NCBI GenBank assembly: GCA_016177025.1
Contig: JACOWB010000001.1
Location: forward strand, 1-33,278
DNA length: 33,278 nucleotides
Direction: 5' to 3'
From: Candidatus Aenigmatarchaeota archaeon
GTDB taxonomy: Archaea > Aenigmatarchaeota > Aenigmatarchaeia > CG10238-14 > SCSR01
Below are positions 15,390-23,310 of the stretch, one piece after another. The position numbers were made by a program, and so were the translations under genes. Under the pieces are notes generated by a model. That model was not told the origin of the DNA. It saw nothing but the letters and a program-made list of their open reading frames with translations, and did no database searches. How positions within the stretch are numbered: position 1 is the stretch's first letter; the number at the start of each line of letters is the position of its first letter.

Positions 15390-15506
15390 GCCCGGATCGT
15401 CTAGACTAGCTTTTAACTAGGGACAATGGCCTAGGATAAAGCCCTGTCACGGCTTCGATCAGGTAACCCCTGAGAGTATACGCGGGTTCAAATCCCGCTC
15501 CGGGCG
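15390..15506 (+). tRNA. tRNA-Asp(GUC) with two non-canonical introns (D-loop and variable loop)
   Basis: The acceptor arms are GCCCGGA (15390-15396) and UCCGGGC (15499-15505), with discriminator G73, the aspartate identity base. The anticodon loop CUGUCAC (15444-15450) is uninterrupted, with stem AAGCC/GGCUU and anticodon GUC at 15446-15448. The T arm is GCGGG/CCCGC. Intron 1 (15405-15426, 22 nt) sits in the D-loop between G15 and U16: GUCU of the D stem pairs with intron GGAC, bulges are AGA and AAU, and inner helix CUAG/CUAG follows. Intron 2 (15458-15479, 22 nt) lies in the variable loop: helix GCUU/GAGU, bulges CGA and AUA, inner stem UCAGG/CCUGA. Removing both restores the 4-nt variable loop CGAC seen in archaeal tRNA-Asp. 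Confidence 0.87.
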
Positions 15507-15593
15507 CTTTCATTTTTAGATAACAGCGAACCTTTTGCAAACATATTTAAAACATTAGTTCCATTTTAAAAGAAATGAAAGGAGGTGTTAAGA

Positions 15594-15704
15594 TTGGCAA
15601 AGTGTGAAATGTGTGGGGTTGAATATCCAGACGGAGAAGAACACACATGTGAAACTAGCGAGTCGAGCGAAAGCACGGCAAAAACTCAAGAACAAACTGA
15701 ATAA
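15594..15704 (+). CDS. 36-residue zinc-knuckle microprotein, TTG start
   Basis: The ORF begins at TTG and is preceded by GGAGGTG (15581-15587), the best Shine-Dalgarno sequence in the window, with a 6-nt spacer. It encodes AKCEMCGVEYPDGEEHTC followed by a Ser/Glu/Thr-rich acidic tail. CxxC plus HxC supply four zinc ligands. A TATA-like run (15543-15552) lies upstream. An alternative ATG at 15575 in another frame gives only a 10-residue peptide that overlaps this start. Zinc-binding microproteins of this type are common in archaea; function unknown. Confidence 0.6.
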   Translation: MAKCEMCGVEYPDGEEHTCETSESSESTAKTQEQTE

Positions 15705-15773
15705 GATTTAAATTTGGGTTGGGGTTTTTCGGTTGCGGGTACAATTTTCATCATCTATTTCTATGACCGATAG

Positions 15774-15783
15774 CTTTAAAAAG
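15774..15783 (+). promoter_or_regulatory. TATA box of the RNA polymerase/ribosomal protein operon
   Basis: CTTTAAAAAG follows a purine-rich BRE-like ACCGATAG. It predicts transcription starting near 15803, which leaves a leader of about 100 nt before rpoH. That is unlike most genes here, whose TATA boxes predict leaderless mRNAs. Confidence 0.55.
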
Positions 15784-15802
15784 TTCTGAATCTCTAATAT
15801 AG

Positions 15803-15904
15803 GATATCCAATCGGCCTCGTGGGGATAACATTTTCAAAAGACCAATTGCTGTTCTTCACGTAAGTACGCACATCCTACCAGCCGATAGTATCGGGGCGT
15901 GGTT
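15803..15904 (+). promoter_or_regulatory. Structured 5' leader of rpoH-rpoB-rpoA with two exclusive hairpins
   Basis: ATCGGC (15811-15816) can pair with GCCGAT (15882-15887), extended inward by GTGGGG (15820-15825) with TCCTAC (15874-15879). Alternatively CCGAT (15883-15887) can pair with ATCGG (15891-15895) around an AGT loop. The second hairpin shares its 5' arm with the first and ties up the GGGG (15894-15897) that lies 7 nt before the rpoH ATG. The two folds therefore cannot coexist, and only the long-range fold leaves the putative ribosome-binding site free. This is read from complementarity only; the regulatory role is inferred. Confidence 0.45.
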
Positions 15905-16144
15905 ATGAAAGAGATAGACATAACTAAGAATGATCTGGTACCGAAACATACATTATTGAATGACGGTGAGAAGCTGGAACTTTTTAATCAGTACGAGATC
16001 ACATTAAGGCAGTTACCGAGAATTCTTGTGAACGATCCTGTCGTCCAAAACATTGGCGGGAAAGTAGGGGATGTTGTGAAAGTTGTCAGAAAATCACCTA
16101 CTGCTGGCGAAGCTCTGTATTATAGAGTTATTGTGAGGGGATAA
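15905..16144 (+). CDS. rpoH: DNA-directed RNA polymerase subunit H (RPB5 C-terminal homologue)
   Basis: The protein has 79 residues from this ATG (a GTG six bases earlier is also in frame). It has the archaeal RpoH pattern LVPKHTLLNDGEKLELFNQYEI, then QLPRILVNDPVVQNIGGKVGDVVKVVRKSPTAGEALYYRVIV. It forms part of the polymerase jaw. It is the first gene of the operon, which continues with rpoB''. GGGG at 15894-15897 is the only candidate Shine-Dalgarno and lies within a possible switch hairpin. Confidence 0.95.
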   Translation: MKEIDITKNDLVPKHTLLNDGEKLELFNQYEITLRQLPRILVNDPVVQNIGGKVGDVVKVVRKSPTAGEALYYRVIVRG

Positions 16145-16152
16145 AATCAAAG

Positions 16153-16207
16153 ATGGATTTGTAACCTTACTGGACACCTTTGTGCGCGAGAATGGATTTG
16201 TAACCTT
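16153..16207 (+). repeat. Two copies of a 16-nt direct repeat over the rpoB'' start
   Basis: ATGGATTTGTAACCTT occurs at 16153-16168 and again at 16192-16207, exactly 39 bp (13 codons) apart. Both are read in the rpoB'' frame as GFVT. The second copy encodes conserved protein sequence (ENGFVTFQIDS); the first lies where the start codon region should be. Confidence 0.8.
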
Positions 16208-17621
16208 CCAGATAGATTCTTATAATGATTTTATCACAAGAAGAATACCGAAAGTTCTAAGTGAAATCGGGATGATCAAACCCGACGTTCCAGATTTGGG
16301 GGATATAAAACTGAAGCTCGGCGATTTCAAAATAGGTGAACCGACCGTAAAGGAAGCTGATGGAAGTGTGAGACCGATTCTTCCTTCGGAGGCCAAAATA
16401 AGAAATCTTACTTATTCTGCACCAATGTACGTTGAGATAACGCCTGTGATAAACAAGCAGGAGGGTGAACCTGTAATTGTGAACTTTGGGGACATGCCTG
16501 TGATGGTCAAATCGAAGATATGTCCTCTTTCGCAGATGTCAAAGGATGAACTGATTGAAGCTGGCGAGGATCCTGACGATCCAGGCGGATATTTCGTTGT
16601 TAACGGCACTGAAAGGTTACTGATTTTGGTTGAGGAAATTGCACCAAATAGGATAATCGCTACCAAGGCTGGATCAGGCAACATTACGGAAATTGCAAGG
16701 GTGCATTCCGAGAAGGACGGGTATGTGCAGAGGCACTTGATTGAAAGAAAAATGGACGGGACCATAACAATAAGTTTTGCGAACATAACCAGATTGCCAG
16801 TTGGTATTTTGTTGAAAGCGTTGGGATTGGAAAATGACAAGAACATTGTCACAACTGTGTCTCAAGATGAAGCGGTGCAAGAGGAATTTTACATAAACTT
16901 GTACGAGACTACTGCGGTGAATAAGGATGAAGGATTGGATGAAATAGGACAGCATCTGAAAATACCTCAGAAGGAGTATAGAGTTGAAAGGGCTGTCAAA
17001 ATTGTGGACAAGTATTTGCTGCCCCATCTTGGACAGGAAACTTCCGACAGACTTTCCAAGGCGATGTTCCTGTCGAAAGCTGTGGAGAAAGTGATAAAAC
17101 TCCATTTGGAAAAGATTGATGAGGACGATCTTGACCATTATGCGAACAAGAGGCTGAGGCTATCAGGAGACCTGCTTGAGATATTGTTGAGATCCATTCT
17201 GCTTGGCAAATGGGGATTGATAACTAGGGTTACTTATAATTACCAGAAACTTACGAAAAGAGGGAGACTGCCACCATTGCAATCAATCATCGAGTCAAAT
17301 GTGTTAAGCAACCAGCTTATCTCCGCGCTTGCAATAGGTTCATGGGTCGGCGGAAGAACTGGTGTAAGCCAGAGACTGGAGAGGGGGAGTTACATAAAAA
17401 CAATTTCGCATATGAGAAATGTTCTATCGCCATTAACATCTACTCAAGAACACTTTGAAGCACGAGAGCTTCATCCTACACATTTCGGCAAATTGTGCAC
17501 AAGCGAGACACCGGAAGGTGCCACAATCGGTCTGAGAAAATATCTTGCAATAATGACTGAAGTTACAAAAAGTCTGCAGGAAAAAGAACTGAAACCTGTG
17601 ATGGAGTTACTTAAAAAGTGA
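16182..17621 (+). CDS. rpoB2: DNA-directed RNA polymerase subunit B'' (N-terminal half of B)
   Basis: The protein has 479 residues from this GTG. It has the archaeal B'' features SYNDFITRRIPKVL, GDMPVMVKSKICPLS, PGGYFVVNGTERLLILVEEIAPNR, SGDLLEILLRSIL and a C-terminus REL HPTHFGKLCTSETPEGATIGLRKYLA, at the point where B splits in many Euryarchaeota and DPANN. The true start is unclear: family members have about ten more residues, and the upstream frame is open (TLLDTFV precedes the GTG), but its nearest ATG (16153) is out of frame and inside a direct repeat. The next gene (B') begins 4 nt after the stop. Confidence 0.92.
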   Translation: MRENGFVTFQIDSYNDFITRRIPKVLSEIGMIKPDVPDLGDIKLKLGDFKIGEPTVKEADGSVRPILPSEAKIRNLTYSAPMYVEITPVINKQEGEPVIVNFGDMPVMVKSKICPLSQMSKDELIEAGEDPDDPGGYFVVNGTERLLILVEEIAPNRIIATKAGSGNITEIARVHSEKDGYVQRHLIERKMDGTITISFANITRLPVGILLKALGLENDKNIVTTVSQDEAVQEEFYINLYETTAVNKDEGLDEIGQHLKIPQKEYRVERAVKIVDKYLLPHLGQETSDRLSKAMFLSKAVEKVIKLHLEKIDEDDLDHYANKRLRLSGDLLEILLRSILLGKWGLITRVTYNYQKLTKRGRLPPLQSIIESNVLSNQLISALAIGSWVGGRTGVSQRLERGSYIKTISHMRNVLSPLTSTQEHFEARELHPTHFGKLCTSETPEGATIGLRKYLAIMTEVTKSLQEKELKPVMELLKK

Positions 17622-17625
17622 TTGT

Positions 17626-19422
17626 ATGACGTCGATATTCTTTGATGGCAAATTCGTGGGGAACACATCAGAACCGCAGAGACTTGTAGATGAAATCGTA
17701 TCTAAGAGAAGGGCAGGGACAATACCGTACCAAGTCAATGTAACATACCACGAACACTTGGATGAAGTGAGAATAATTTCTGAATCTGGGAGAGTTAGAA
17801 GGCCTTTGATTATTGTGGAAAATGGCGTGCCCAAGCTTACAAATGAACACGTTGAGAAAATGAAAAAGGGCGAGTTGAAATGGGCTGATTTGGTCAAGAC
17901 AGGAATTGTTGAGTTCCTCGACAGCGAGGAAGAAGAGAATGCATATATAGCGCTGACAGAAAAAGAATTGACAGTTGAACACACTCATCTCGAATTTGAT
18001 CCGTCCGTTATTCTGGGATTGTCGGCTTCGTTCATTCCATTCCCTGAATTCAACAGAGGCGACAGAGTCAACTACGGGGCTAAAATGGTCGGCCAATCAA
18101 TCGGAGTTTTTGCAACAAATTATCTTCTGAGGACAGATACAAAATCAAACGTTATGGTATATCCGAACAAGCCACTTGTGAAGACGCATGCCTATTCCAT
18201 AGTCCCGTATGATAAACATCCGAATGGAAACAATGTAGTCATTGCAGTCGCGTCTTTCGATGGATATAATATGGAAGATAGCATTGTGATCAATGCTGGC
18301 TCTTTGCAGAAAGGGTTATTCTGGTCTTTCATGCACAGATCTTACGAGGCTGAGCAGAAGAGATACCTTGGAGGACAGGAAGATATTATAGACATGCCTG
18401 AAGCGGGCGTCAGAGGTTATGCGGGTGAGGATGCGTACAAACATCTGTCAGAAGATGGAATGTCATTTCCTGAAACCGATTTGGATTCGGACCAAGTTAT
18501 AATAGGTCGTGTGTCGCCGCTAAGATTCTTGGGGACAATGGACAGATTTGTCACGGGGTTGGAAAATATACGAGAAACTTCTGTCAGGCTAAGACATGGT
18601 GACAAAGGAATTGTCGACAGGGTTTTTGTAACGGACACGACGGATGGCACCAAATTGATAAAAGTTGTTGTAAGAGATTTAAAAACTCCTGAAATAGGCG
18701 ACAAACTCGCCTCAAGGCACGGACAAAAGGGTATCATAGCGTTAATTGTATCGCCTGAGGATATGCCATTTACCGAAAGCGGTGTTGTTCCGGACATAAT
18801 TTTCAATCCGCATGGCATCCCATCAAGAATGACTATCGGCCAGATGCTTGAGATTATAGGGGGAAAAGTCGCCGCCATTACAGGAAGGCCTGTTCTGGCT
18901 CCTGCTTTCAGTCCGACACCAGAAAAGGAGTTGCGTGAGACTCTTGTCAATAACGGCTTTAGAAATGACGGGAAGGAGATCATGTACGACGGCAGGACTG
19001 GAAGGAGATTTGAAAGTCAGATTTTCATCGGTTCGGCATTTTATCAGAAACTTGACCACCTTGTGTCAAACAAAATACATGCCAGATCTCGCGGGCCTGT
19101 AACTTTGCTGACAAAACAACCGACAGAAGGCAGAAGTAAAGAAGGCGGTTTAAGACTTGGTGAAATGGAGAAGGATTGCCTGATAGCGCATGGCGCGTCT
19201 CTGGTATTGAAGGAGAGGTTTGATTCTGACAAGACCACGGTTTTGGTGTGCTCCGTATGCGGGCTAGTTGCTGTTCAGGATAAAATTAAAAACAAAAGGG
19301 TCTGCCCGATTGACGGCGAAGTAAAGATAAACGAAGTCCAGATAAGCTATGCATTCAAACTGATGCTTGACGAGCTGAAGAGCATGCTCATTTATCCGAA
19401 AGTTGTGGTGGGTGAAGAATGA
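17626..19422 (+). CDS. rpoB1: DNA-directed RNA polymerase subunit B' (C-terminal half of B)
   Basis: The 598-residue protein completes subunit B: FDGKFVGNTSEPQRLVDEI at the start, then YGAKMVGQSIG, YNMEDSIVINAGSLQKGLFW, RHGDKGIVDRV, SRHGQKGIIALIVSPEDMPF, NPHGIPSRMTIGQMLE, and the C-terminal zinc ribbon (CSVCGLVAVQD...KRVCPIDGE) plus the final YAFKLMLDELKSM clamp segment. These are the active-site and hybrid-binding regions of the polymerase. It overlaps rpoA' by four bases (ATGA), so the two are translationally coupled. Confidence 0.96.
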   Translation: MTSIFFDGKFVGNTSEPQRLVDEIVSKRRAGTIPYQVNVTYHEHLDEVRIISESGRVRRPLIIVENGVPKLTNEHVEKMKKGELKWADLVKTGIVEFLDSEEEENAYIALTEKELTVEHTHLEFDPSVILGLSASFIPFPEFNRGDRVNYGAKMVGQSIGVFATNYLLRTDTKSNVMVYPNKPLVKTHAYSIVPYDKHPNGNNVVIAVASFDGYNMEDSIVINAGSLQKGLFWSFMHRSYEAEQKRYLGGQEDIIDMPEAGVRGYAGEDAYKHLSEDGMSFPETDLDSDQVIIGRVSPLRFLGTMDRFVTGLENIRETSVRLRHGDKGIVDRVFVTDTTDGTKLIKVVVRDLKTPEIGDKLASRHGQKGIIALIVSPEDMPFTESGVVPDIIFNPHGIPSRMTIGQMLEIIGGKVAAITGRPVLAPAFSPTPEKELRETLVNNGFRNDGKEIMYDGRTGRRFESQIFIGSAFYQKLDHLVSNKIHARSRGPVTLLTKQPTEGRSKEGGLRLGEMEKDCLIAHGASLVLKERFDSDKTTVLVCSVCGLVAVQDKIKNKRVCPIDGEVKINEVQISYAFKLMLDELKSMLIYPKVVVGEE

Positions 19423-21902
19423 AAGTAGAAAGAATAGAATTTGGAATAGTTTCGCCTGAGATGGTAAAAGGAATGTCGGCTGCCAAAATTACAAAGACCG
19501 AACTCTACGACCAAGAGGGATATCCGATCGAAGGCGGACTTATGGATCCGAGGCTCGGTGTCATAGATCCTGGAGTAAGATGCAGAACATGTGGCGGTAA
19601 CATGGGTGAATGTTTTGGACATTTCGGTTTCTTGGAACTAACAAGACCGGTAACACATGTTCACTATTCAAAAATCGTGTTCGCGCTTTTGAAGGTGTTC
19701 TGCAGGAAATGCAGCAGGATTTTGGTTGACCCGAGGGACATGGAAAAAGTGAAGGGCAGAAAACTGAGCTTCAAAGAGTTCGTGACCCTGTCCAAGAAAA
19801 AGTGTCCGTACTGCAATACTGAACAGAAAAAACTGAAGATGATAAAACCGTACACATTCATTGAAGGCGCAGATACATTGAATGCAGCCGTAGTAAGGGA
19901 AAGATTGGAGAAGATAACTGAAGAAGACCTGACCCTTATCGGTATAAAAGCAAGACCTGAATGGCTTGTTTTGACATTGCTTCCTATACCGCCGGTAACT
20001 GTTAGACCGTCGATAACATTGGAGACAGGTGAAAGAAGTGAAGACGATCTTACGCACAAGCTTGTCGACATAGTTAGAATCAATGACAGGTTGAAAGAAA
20101 ACATAGATCTTGGCGCTCCAGATTTTATCATAGAGGACCTCTGGGAATTGTTGCAATATCACATATCGACTTATTTTGACAACGAGCTTTCTGGCGTCCC
20201 CCCTGCAAGACACAGATCGGGAAGAGTGCTGAAAACATTGTCACAAAGACTGAAAACCAAAGAAGGCAGGTTCAGAGGCAACTTGGCGGGAAAGAGGGTA
20301 AACTTTTCAGCGAGAACTGTCATATCCCCAGATCCAAAGATTGATTTGGATGAGGTTGGCGTACCTAAAGTGATTGCGAAGGAATTGACAGTGCCGGTCA
20401 GAGTCAACGAAACAAACATAGAAAATGTGAAGAAACTTGTTTTAAACGGTTCTGAAAATTGGCCCGGTGCAAACTACGTCATAAGACCTGATGGGAGAAG
20501 GAAGAAGATAACCGACATGAACAAGGAAGAAATATCCAATGAGCTAACACCGGGATATGTTGTGGAAAGGCATCTGCAGGACAATGACATTGTACTTTTC
20601 AACAGGCAACCAAGTCTTCATAGAATGAGCCTTATGGGACATAGGGTGAGGGTTATGCCTTTCAAGACATTCAGGATGAACCTAAGTGTCACAACGCCGT
20701 ATAATGCAGATTTTGATGGAGACGAGATGAACCTTCATGTACCGCAGACCGAGGAAGCGAAAGTCGAGGCTGAAAATTTGATGATGGTGCCCAAACATAT
20801 TAGAAGTCCCAGATTCTCTGGCCCTATCATTGGAGTTATACGCGATCATATAACAGGTTTGTATCTTTTGACGAAGGATGATGTAAAACTATCGAGGAAG
20901 GAATTCACTCAGATCATAAGATCGATTGATACAACAATAGAAATGCCTGATAAAGAGACTTTGACCGGGAAAGAGTTGTTCAGCCTGTTTCTGCCAAAAG
21001 ATCTTTCGCTAGAATTCAAATCAAACTCCGGCGAGCTGGTTGTAATAGAAAATGGTAAGCTGGTCAAAGGTGTGGTTGACAAAGTTGCAATGGGTGCGGA
21101 AAGTGGCAAGCTTATAGACAAGATAGAAAAATTGTACGGAAGCGAAGTCGCAAAGAAATTTATTTATAATTCTGCTAGGCTTGCAATAGAGTTTCTGATG
21201 AAAGGCGGTTTTTCGATAAGCATATCTGACCAGGATCTGCCGGACGCTGCAAGAAAGGAGATAGCTGAAATAATAGAAAAAATTAGGAAGGATGTTGATG
21301 ATATAAATAGACAATATGAAAAAGGGGAACTGAAACTTCTGGTTGGCAGGTCGCCGAAAGAAAGTTTGAATCATATGATAAAAACTGTCCTAAGAAATGG
21401 ATTGAATGATGTACAGAAAGTTCTGGAGAGGCATATAAAAGACAATCCGACGTTGGCTATGGTTAAAAGCGGTGCAAGAGGATCTTTGGTCAATATGGTG
21501 CAGACTGCTGCTATGGTAGGACAAGAGATGGTGATGGGTGAAAGGATTGAAAGGGGATACTACCAAAGAACATTCCCTCATTTCAAGAAAGGAACTGTCA
21601 GTCTGGAAGCAACGGGGTTTGTAAGCAGAGGATTTAAAGACGGTGTGACGCCGTTTGAATTTTTCTTCGATGCGATAAATAGCAGAGAATCTCTGATGGA
21701 TAAATCGCTGAAAACAAGGCATAGCGGATATATGGAAAGAAGACTTGTTGGCGCATTGCAGGACTTGAAAGTTGAGTATGATGGTACTGTGAGGGATAGT
21801 GCAAACAGAATAATAGAGTTTTCTCCTGGTGAAGACGGTTTGGATCCGTCAAAAATCGAAAAAGTTGGTGTAGATGTCAGAACAATCGCAAAAAGAATTT
21901 GA
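19419..21902 (+). CDS. rpoA1: DNA-directed RNA polymerase subunit A' (N-terminal part of A)
   Basis: The 827-residue protein carries zinc-binding sites CRTCGGNMGECFGHF (residues 55-69) and CRKC / CPYC, the lid/rudder region SGRVLKTLSQRLKTKEGRFRGNL, and the catalytic magnesium loop NADFDGDEMNLHVPQ (from residue 429) with all three aspartates. VNFSARTVISPDP and FNRQPSLHRMSLMGH are intact. No intein is inserted at these usual intein sites. The length is somewhat below the 870-890 residues common in archaea. The last 29 bases overlap rpoA''. Confidence 0.96.
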   Translation: MKVERIEFGIVSPEMVKGMSAAKITKTELYDQEGYPIEGGLMDPRLGVIDPGVRCRTCGGNMGECFGHFGFLELTRPVTHVHYSKIVFALLKVFCRKCSRILVDPRDMEKVKGRKLSFKEFVTLSKKKCPYCNTEQKKLKMIKPYTFIEGADTLNAAVVRERLEKITEEDLTLIGIKARPEWLVLTLLPIPPVTVRPSITLETGERSEDDLTHKLVDIVRINDRLKENIDLGAPDFIIEDLWELLQYHISTYFDNELSGVPPARHRSGRVLKTLSQRLKTKEGRFRGNLAGKRVNFSARTVISPDPKIDLDEVGVPKVIAKELTVPVRVNETNIENVKKLVLNGSENWPGANYVIRPDGRRKKITDMNKEEISNELTPGYVVERHLQDNDIVLFNRQPSLHRMSLMGHRVRVMPFKTFRMNLSVTTPYNADFDGDEMNLHVPQTEEAKVEAENLMMVPKHIRSPRFSGPIIGVIRDHITGLYLLTKDDVKLSRKEFTQIIRSIDTTIEMPDKETLTGKELFSLFLPKDLSLEFKSNSGELVVIENGKLVKGVVDKVAMGAESGKLIDKIEKLYGSEVAKKFIYNSARLAIEFLMKGGFSISISDQDLPDAARKEIAEIIEKIRKDVDDINRQYEKGELKLLVGRSPKESLNHMIKTVLRNGLNDVQKVLERHIKDNPTLAMVKSGARGSLVNMVQTAAMVGQEMVMGERIERGYYQRTFPHFKKGTVSLEATGFVSRGFKDGVTPFEFFFDAINSRESLMDKSLKTRHSGYMERRLVGALQDLKVEYDGTVRDSANRIIEFSPGEDGLDPSKIEKVGVDVRTIAKRI

Positions 21903-22986
21903 ATTGCCAGTAAAAATAACGGAAGAGATAGAGCAGATTAGCAAAGAGCTGAGATTAAGCAAAGAAAAAAAGGAAAAATTGGTAGAAGAAGTTAGGAAAT
22001 CCTACACACGAGGTATGTTTGAACCTGGCGAGGGAATAGGCATTATTGCCGCGCAAAGCATATCCGAACCGTCTACTCAGATGACAATGCGTACTTATCA
22101 TTTTGCCGGGACTGCTGGAATAAGAGTAACATACGGCCTGCCGAGATTGATAGAAATCTTCGACGCAAAAAAAGAACCCGAAACCCCGATGATGACCATT
22201 TATCTTAAGAGAGAATTCAACAATGCATCAGAAGCTGCAAACCTTGCAGAGAATCTTGTAGAAAAGAAAGTTCTCAACATAGTAAAGAGAATTTCATTGA
22301 ATTTGAATGAAAACTCAATTGAGGTGGAAGTGCTAGACAAGAGAAAGATCGAAAGTGTTTCGAAAGTTGTAAAAGAGATGATAAAGAACTCCAACGTCAA
22401 AACAAAGGAAGACAAAGTCATGGTCGCTGTGAAAACTGAAAACGTCAAGGAATTGCAGAAAGTGAAGGAAAAAATTCTCAGCCTACAAGTCGGTGGTGTC
22501 AAGGGGGTGAAGAATGCTATAGTCAGAAAGGAGGGGGATGACTGGATAATCAATACTATCGGCACAAACCTGAGCGACGCATTGAAAATCAAAGAAGTTG
22601 ATGAGAGGAAGACGTATACAAATGACATACATGAAACGGCGAGTGTGTTCGGAGTGGAAGCCGCACGAAATGTAATTATCCGAGAAGCCATGAAGACAAT
22701 GCAGGAGCAAGCACTTGATATAGATCCGCGTTATGTCATGCTCGTAGCTGATATGATGACATTTGCAGGGGATATAAATTCTATAGGGCGATATGGTGTA
22801 GCGGGTGCAAAAACTTCGATTTTATCTAGAGCTGCCTTTGAAGAGACGATAAAACATCTTGTGCGCGCATCAATCAGAAACGAGGTCGACAACCTTCAGG
22901 GAATCTTCGAAAATGTTATGATAGGACAGGTGGTTCCAGCCGGAACAGGGATGTTCGAACTGATCGTCAAACCTGATGAAAGTTGA
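21874..22986 (+). CDS. rpoA2: DNA-directed RNA polymerase subunit A'' (C-terminal part of A)
   Basis: The 370-residue protein includes the trigger loop and bridge-proximal region (GEGIGIIAAQSISEPSTQMTMRTYHFAGTAGIRVTYGLPRLIEIFDA), the jaw domain and the C-terminal AARNVIIREAMKTMQEQALDIDPRYVMLVADMMTFAGDINSIGRYGVAGAK segment, written here in two overlapping parts of the family signature. The start lies 29 nt inside rpoA' in the +1 frame, so coupling is likely. The length is normal. Confidence 0.96.
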   Translation: MSEQSQKEFELPVKITEEIEQISKELRLSKEKKEKLVEEVRKSYTRGMFEPGEGIGIIAAQSISEPSTQMTMRTYHFAGTAGIRVTYGLPRLIEIFDAKKEPETPMMTIYLKREFNNASEAANLAENLVEKKVLNIVKRISLNLNENSIEVEVLDKRKIESVSKVVKEMIKNSNVKTKEDKVMVAVKTENVKELQKVKEKILSLQVGGVKGVKNAIVRKEGDDWIINTIGTNLSDALKIKEVDERKTYTNDIHETASVFGVEAARNVIIREAMKTMQEQALDIDPRYVMLVADMMTFAGDINSIGRYGVAGAKTSILSRAAFEETIKHLVRASIRNEVDNLQGIFENVMIGQVVPAGTGMFELIVKPDES

Positions 22987-23042
22987 GCTGCAAAATTGTC
23001 AAGTATTTAAATCCTTTTTACGATTAACTTGAGTAGATAAAA

Positions 23043-23306
23043 ATGTCATTGACAGACGATATACAAAGCGCGATAAAATCGGACAAAGCGATAGTAGGAT
23101 ACAATGAATCAATTGATTATATAAGAACAAGTTCACCTAAAATGATAATTATGTCCAACAATCTACCTGGCAGCAGGAAGAATGAGATCGAGCATAATGC
23201 GCAAGTTTCAAAAACTGAAATTAAAATGTTTGATGGCACCAGCAGGGAATTGGGAACTGTCTCCGGTAAACCATTTCCTGTATCTACGCTTTTGATACGT
23301 GAATGA
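23043..23306 (+). CDS. rpl30e: Large ribosomal subunit protein eL30
   Basis: The 87-residue protein shows the eL30 pattern: VGYNESIDYIRTSSPKMIIMSNNLPGSRKNEIEHNAQVS, followed by FDGTSRELGTVSGKPFPVSTLLI. It binds 23S rRNA and is related to the L7Ae fold. It is slightly short for the family (about 100). The gap after rpoA'' (22987-23042) contains a TATA-like AGTATTTAAATCC, so an additional internal promoter may start here. The neighbouring nusA begins 4 nt later. Confidence 0.95.
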   Translation: MSLTDDIQSAIKSDKAIVGYNESIDYIRTSSPKMIIMSNNLPGSRKNEIEHNAQVSKTEIKMFDGTSRELGTVSGKPFPVSTLLIRE

Positions 23307-23310
23307 TAGT

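Noticed and set aside
15575-15607. ATG-started 10-codon ORF overlapping the TTG microprotein start
   Set aside because: It is very short, and the strong Shine-Dalgarno lies inside it and is spaced for the TTG. A leader peptide is possible but unsupported.
15811-15895. A tRNA or box H/ACA RNA in the rpoH leader
   Set aside because: No T-arm or D-arm pattern and no ACA at the right distance; a leader structure explains the pairings better.
19419-21902. Intein in rpoA' or rpoB'
   Set aside because: The usual insertion motifs (NADFDGDEM and RQPSLHRM) are uninterrupted and the lengths are normal or short.
22200-22691. Long antisense open frames opposite rpoA'', rpoA', rpoB and EF-2
   Set aside because: They lie opposite strongly conserved genes, have Ser/Phe-rich composition typical of the antisense of Lys/Glu-rich coding DNA, and have no promoter or family match.
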